DNA from: Clostridiales bacterium
Lineage (GTDB): Bacteria > Bacillota > Clostridia > Christensenellales > JAISNN01
DNA length: 8,548 bases
Assembly (NCBI GenBank): GCA_031289865.1
Contig: JAITOQ010000214.1
Coordinates: 1-8,548 of the forward strand
Direction of reading: 5' to 3'
Made by a program: the position numbers and the translations under genes. Numbering within the stretch: position 1 is the first letter of the stretch; each line of letters begins with the position of its first letter. Below are positions 7,001 through 8,548 of the stretch, one piece after another. Under the pieces are notes generated by a model. It was not told the DNA's origin, did no database searches, and was given only the letters and a program-made list of their open reading frames with translations.

Positions 7001-7220
7001 CGTATTTTTTTGCAAGGCGCGTAAAGGACGCGACCTCAAGATTAAACGTCCCCAAAAGCCGCAGCTCCTCCATGAGCTTCAGCTCCGTGTACAGCTCGAT
7101 ATTGTCGGGGACGATGATGATATGATGGCTTTCGGGCGAAGCCTTTAGACTTCGCCCGATCTCCGTTATCATACCATCCAACAGCCCTTGAACGGAAGCC
7201 GAACGATGTATCGTGATCAT
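4074..7220 (-). CDS. addB: ATP-dependent helicase/nuclease subunit B (AddB/RexB type)
   Basis: Partner of AddA: its nuclease cuts the 5' strand, and in studied homologues its helicase-like part contacts the Chi recombination hotspot. At 1048 residues it is shorter than Bacillus AddB (about 1166). The Fe-S cysteines are C734 (YFTCPYLHFL), C1020, C1023 and C1029 (CKYCPYTAVC). The RecB-type nuclease has H764 (GNVMHEVLE), D865 (GKIDR), D878 and K880 (DYKTG), Q899 and Y903, so it should be active. Helicase-fold remnants include YDGFSRLQ near 193 and GYSDIAVLVSD near 324. The start MITIHRSASVQG has no GxxGxGKT, and the in-frame sequence I read upstream (about 25 codons) has none either, so this subunit looks RexB-like at the N-terminus. 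The ATG is supported by the 4-bp overlap with the transporter gene. The tail after C1029 is only 19 residues and ends FES in repeat sequence. Confidence 0.95.
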   Translation of the reverse strand: MITIHRSASVQGLLDGMITEIGRSLKASPESHHIIIVPDNIELYTELKLMEELRLLGTFNLEVASFTRLAKKYADLRGSLGDDGALMLLKRVVFETDDLLCFKKSAESDGFLKEAYALIKKIRVNRIDPAKLKLTDLPPKFRYKFEDILRLYHEYMRRLGEQKGDSLSHLERLCTELPKSAHITSSRIYIMLYDGFSRLQYDLIKGFFDNAVSVDIGVLGNDGAPNAEAYSAGSVYENLLLLADNARVVMHDARTKGVFRHIADRLFSYGNGERYDGGGHVRIFEAATPIDEVETAAAEINFLIDSAKITETAAENAEKDGAFGYSDIAVLVSDPDKYAPYLESVFRRYGIPHTGVRKKALSESAAIKYIRAAYDVLRRNFRLLHLTELIKNPYFPEEYARAEEFENLCIKTGAEYLTYTVRDEGAEALRQKAVAAVSRLKNLNGHVTAYGFTEILAGFFEDNGFEEKTEAYAQDPKNGADAVWFRLQSYQKIQNLLRGIERVFSHSELSLSEYLEIFLSSAEAVSISPEGEKLNVFIGSFSDGVFDKKALFLLGSSGGAFQKPFGSKLLSEREVALLASAGAVFDDEDSLAAAHTLSLLSAPTERLYLFYSASEGRPAEVVTELKGLLKEEETTDEPIDKTEQFLYRTSRRENLFPSLLKIADDGEAQNSGLIAAGFALLDAKDQKKFLRRTSEINVSNGDLRGGDGEISEGKALFFGKESIRVTQAEKYFTCPYLHFLTYGARLKERENGDLEARDAGNVMHEVLELFILPSKDMKKDEAARFAAESIKKVLAREKYAKLNTEKNRALKGRISSDVFRVCVDLHDFILHSDFKPYLSEAAIGAGGAFPPIRLAGGVSLTGKIDRIDREDNLVSVVDYKTGRVSGDVLSDAYYGTNLQLFLYLTALEKAGFAPAAALYLGLKDNFLKDEDNLYRYRAEGFVLNDAEVVQKLDNRIEGKSKILPVKSKDGEIVKGSDVLTREEFQKICTLCTQTVDLAVKEIADGNISKTPYRTSDKDACKYCPYTAVCAGRQRYRKRGKLKLEDFES
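7132..7159. other. 10-bp perfect hairpin near the 5' end of addB
   Basis: TCGGGCGAAG (7132-7141) and CTTCGCCCGA (7150-7159) pair perfectly over ten bases around an eight-base loop. It lies about 60 bases inside addB and encodes residues 21-30 (IGRSLKASPE). It is GC-rich, so it could fold in mRNA. No second copy is seen in the window, and protein length here fits RexB-like homologues, so an insertion is not indicated. It may be chance. Confidence 0.45.
7217..7220 (-). promoter_or_regulatory. ATGA stop/start overlap coupling the transporter gene and addB
   Basis: The transporter stop TGA (7217-7219) shares bases with the addB ATG (7218-7220). Only a weak, distant GGGAG precedes the addB start, so addB translation probably depends on ribosomes terminating on the transporter message. 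Confidence 0.7.
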
Positions 7221-8548
7221 GAAACTTCGGACGCTCCCGCGCTCTCCGTAGCAACCGCCGCCGCGCCGTCCGATTCGGCAGCGGGTTCTTGTTCACCCGT
7301 CTTTTCCTTTTCTTTTCCCCCGTCAAAGGTATCTATGGCTTGACTCTTTAGCTCCGCAATGATTGCCGCGTGTTTCTTCTTGTCCAAATTGTAAAAAAGC
7401 ATGACGACGATAAACAACGCGCCCGACGCGACGGAAATCCACAATGCTATATCAAAATACCGAATGGCATTTTGAATCATTTCCACTGACACGTCACCCA
7501 CTTCTTTGTTGAAAAATTGTTTTGGATTGTAATCCATTGACTTTTGAATAAACGCGGGAATGAGGAGCGCAAGCTGTGTGACCAAAAGTACGGCGGCGTA
7601 GGCGAATGTCTGTATAAAACCCTCCAATCGTTTGCCCGTCTTCCACTGTTGGTAATCGTATATTTCGGAAAGCATGAGCGGTATCAAGCTCCCTATCGCG
7701 TTAAATGCGGCAAAAAATCTGACGATTGTGATAACAGTCGCGCTCGTCGTTCCCACGGGAATATTTTCTACCCGTATCAAAGCCAAAATGAGATAAGCTA
7801 CCGTATTGATGACTTGCCAACCTATTACAATCGTTCTGTTGTTAAATTTCCGCATAAAAAGCGGCAAAAGTAACATATTCGGCGTCGCGGCAAAGCCCAC
7901 TATAAGCGTAAGGCTCGCAAAAATTCCCAACCCTTTCCCAAACGTATCCGCATAACGAAGCTGACCTATCATTTCGGAGTTCATTTCGAGTACGCTTTTT
8001 AGACAACCGAGGCTGAGCGCAATCGTAAAAATCATGAGCGGCTTGTTTTTTAATACTAATTTTAACCCCTCCCAAAATTTAATCTTTTCCTTTTTCTCTT
8101 CGACCTCATATACGCGTTCTTTTGTTTTTAAAAGAAGTATTATAAGACAGATTCCTATTACAACGCCTATCAAGCCCATATACCTAAACGATAAATACTC
8201 TTGCCCGATACTTTTAAAATAGTTGCGTAACCAACCCTTTATGACACCGATAATGGTCGGCGCAAAATTGATAATCAAGCCTACGGGTGCCCACATATCC
8301 GAACGCTCCTGCCGATTCGGTGTCAATACCGCGGGCATCATATTAAAGGTGTTTAAAACTATGTTAAACAAAACAAGGGTTGGGATACAAGTCACATATG
8401 CATAAATCGCTCTGGCAGATTCGCTGTCGAATTGAGGCAGCCATGTCGCGGCTATCGCAAACACACCCAAAACGGGTGCTAAAAACAAAAGATACGGCTT
8501 ATACTTTCCCCATTTTGTCCGCCGCGTACTATGTAACAATTTTCCGAA
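7217..8548 (-). CDS. GPH-family sugar:cation symporter (MFS), C-terminal part, cut by the right edge
   Basis: Probable cytoplasmic-membrane symporter of the glycoside-pentoside-hexuronide family (MelB/XylP/YicJ type); the substrate cannot be told. The frame is open to the right edge, giving 443 residues. The motif RTKWGKYKPY (about residues 10-19 from the edge) is the family's loop between helices 2 and 3, so roughly 70-90 N-terminal residues lie outside; a TTG at 8539 is not the true start. About ten hydrophobic segments follow, as expected for helices 3-12. A charged cytoplasmic loop with EEKKEKIKFWEGLK precedes NKPLMIF, matching the central loop of GPH proteins. The last 40 or so residues are an Ala/Glu/Ser-rich hydrophilic tail ending SAGASEVS, longer than usual. 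The gene overlaps addB by four bases. Its membrane-coding part is visibly more AT-rich than addAB, partly because hydrophobic codons are T-rich. Confidence 0.85.
   Translation of the reverse strand, partial: FGKLLHSTRRTKWGKYKPYLLFLAPVLGVFAIAATWLPQFDSESARAIYAYVTCIPTLVLFNIVLNTFNMMPAVLTPNRQERSDMWAPVGLIINFAPTIIGVIKGWLRNYFKSIGQEYLSFRYMGLIGVVIGICLIILLLKTKERVYEVEEKKEKIKFWEGLKLVLKNKPLMIFTIALSLGCLKSVLEMNSEMIGQLRYADTFGKGLGIFASLTLIVGFAATPNMLLLPLFMRKFNNRTIVIGWQVINTVAYLILALIRVENIPVGTTSATVITIVRFFAAFNAIGSLIPLMLSEIYDYQQWKTGKRLEGFIQTFAYAAVLLVTQLALLIPAFIQKSMDYNPKQFFNKEVGDVSVEMIQNAIRYFDIALWISVASGALFIVVMLFYNLDKKKHAAIIAELKSQAIDTFDGGKEKEKTGEQEPAAESDGAAAVATESAGASEVS

Noticed and set aside
7042..7326. Minus-strand frame of 94 codons across the transporter/addB junction
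   Set aside because: It is an out-of-frame reading of the transporter tail and addB start, giving an Arg-rich product; both overlapping real frames are well supported.
8537..8539. TTG at 8539 as the start of the transporter gene
   Set aside because: The frame stays open to the edge and the protein from TTG begins at the loop after helix 2, so the true start is outside the window.

Overview
All genes in this window lie on the minus strand. In transcription order (right to left) they are a sugar-type MFS transporter cut by the right edge, addB, addA, and a small unrecognised gene cut by the left edge. An AddB/AddA pair instead of RecBCD, a four-cysteine iron-sulphur AddB, a strong AAAGGAGG Shine-Dalgarno and a near-consensus TTGACA-17-TATACT promoter all suggest Bacillota, probably a Clostridia-type anaerobe. 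This is inference; nothing here fixes the genus.

Layout. 7217-8548 is the 3' part of a GPH-family (glycoside-pentoside-hexuronide:cation symporter) permease. Its stop overlaps the addB start as ATGA, so the two are probably cotranscribed and translationally coupled. addB (4074-7220) and addA (498-3845) encode the two subunits of a double-strand-break-resecting helicase-nuclease. AddA carries the complete UvrD-type motor and a RecB-type nuclease. AddB carries a second RecB-type nuclease and the four Fe-S cysteines but has no N-terminal Walker A, as in RexB. A new transcription unit starts at 246 and runs off the left edge.

The unusual content is between and inside the genes. Two related inverted-repeat elements (252-515 and 3866-4084) sit directly after addA and addB. 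Their ends are tandem heptads of the type TTGAAAG/TTGAGAG closed by TTAAGG, and in both cases the repeat supplies the last codons and the stop codon of the gene it follows. The second element separates addB from addA, and its end lies next to a small hairpin holding the addA ribosome binding site. A 26-bp palindromic unit occurs once inside the second element and once in frame inside addA, with a compensatory base-pair change between the copies. It resembles in principle the Rickettsia palindromic elements that insert into reading frames.

I see no tRNA, rRNA, CRISPR array, transposase or phage gene. The clearest novelty candidate is the family of small modular repeats colonising the addBA operon, including its coding sequence, and not a new protein system.
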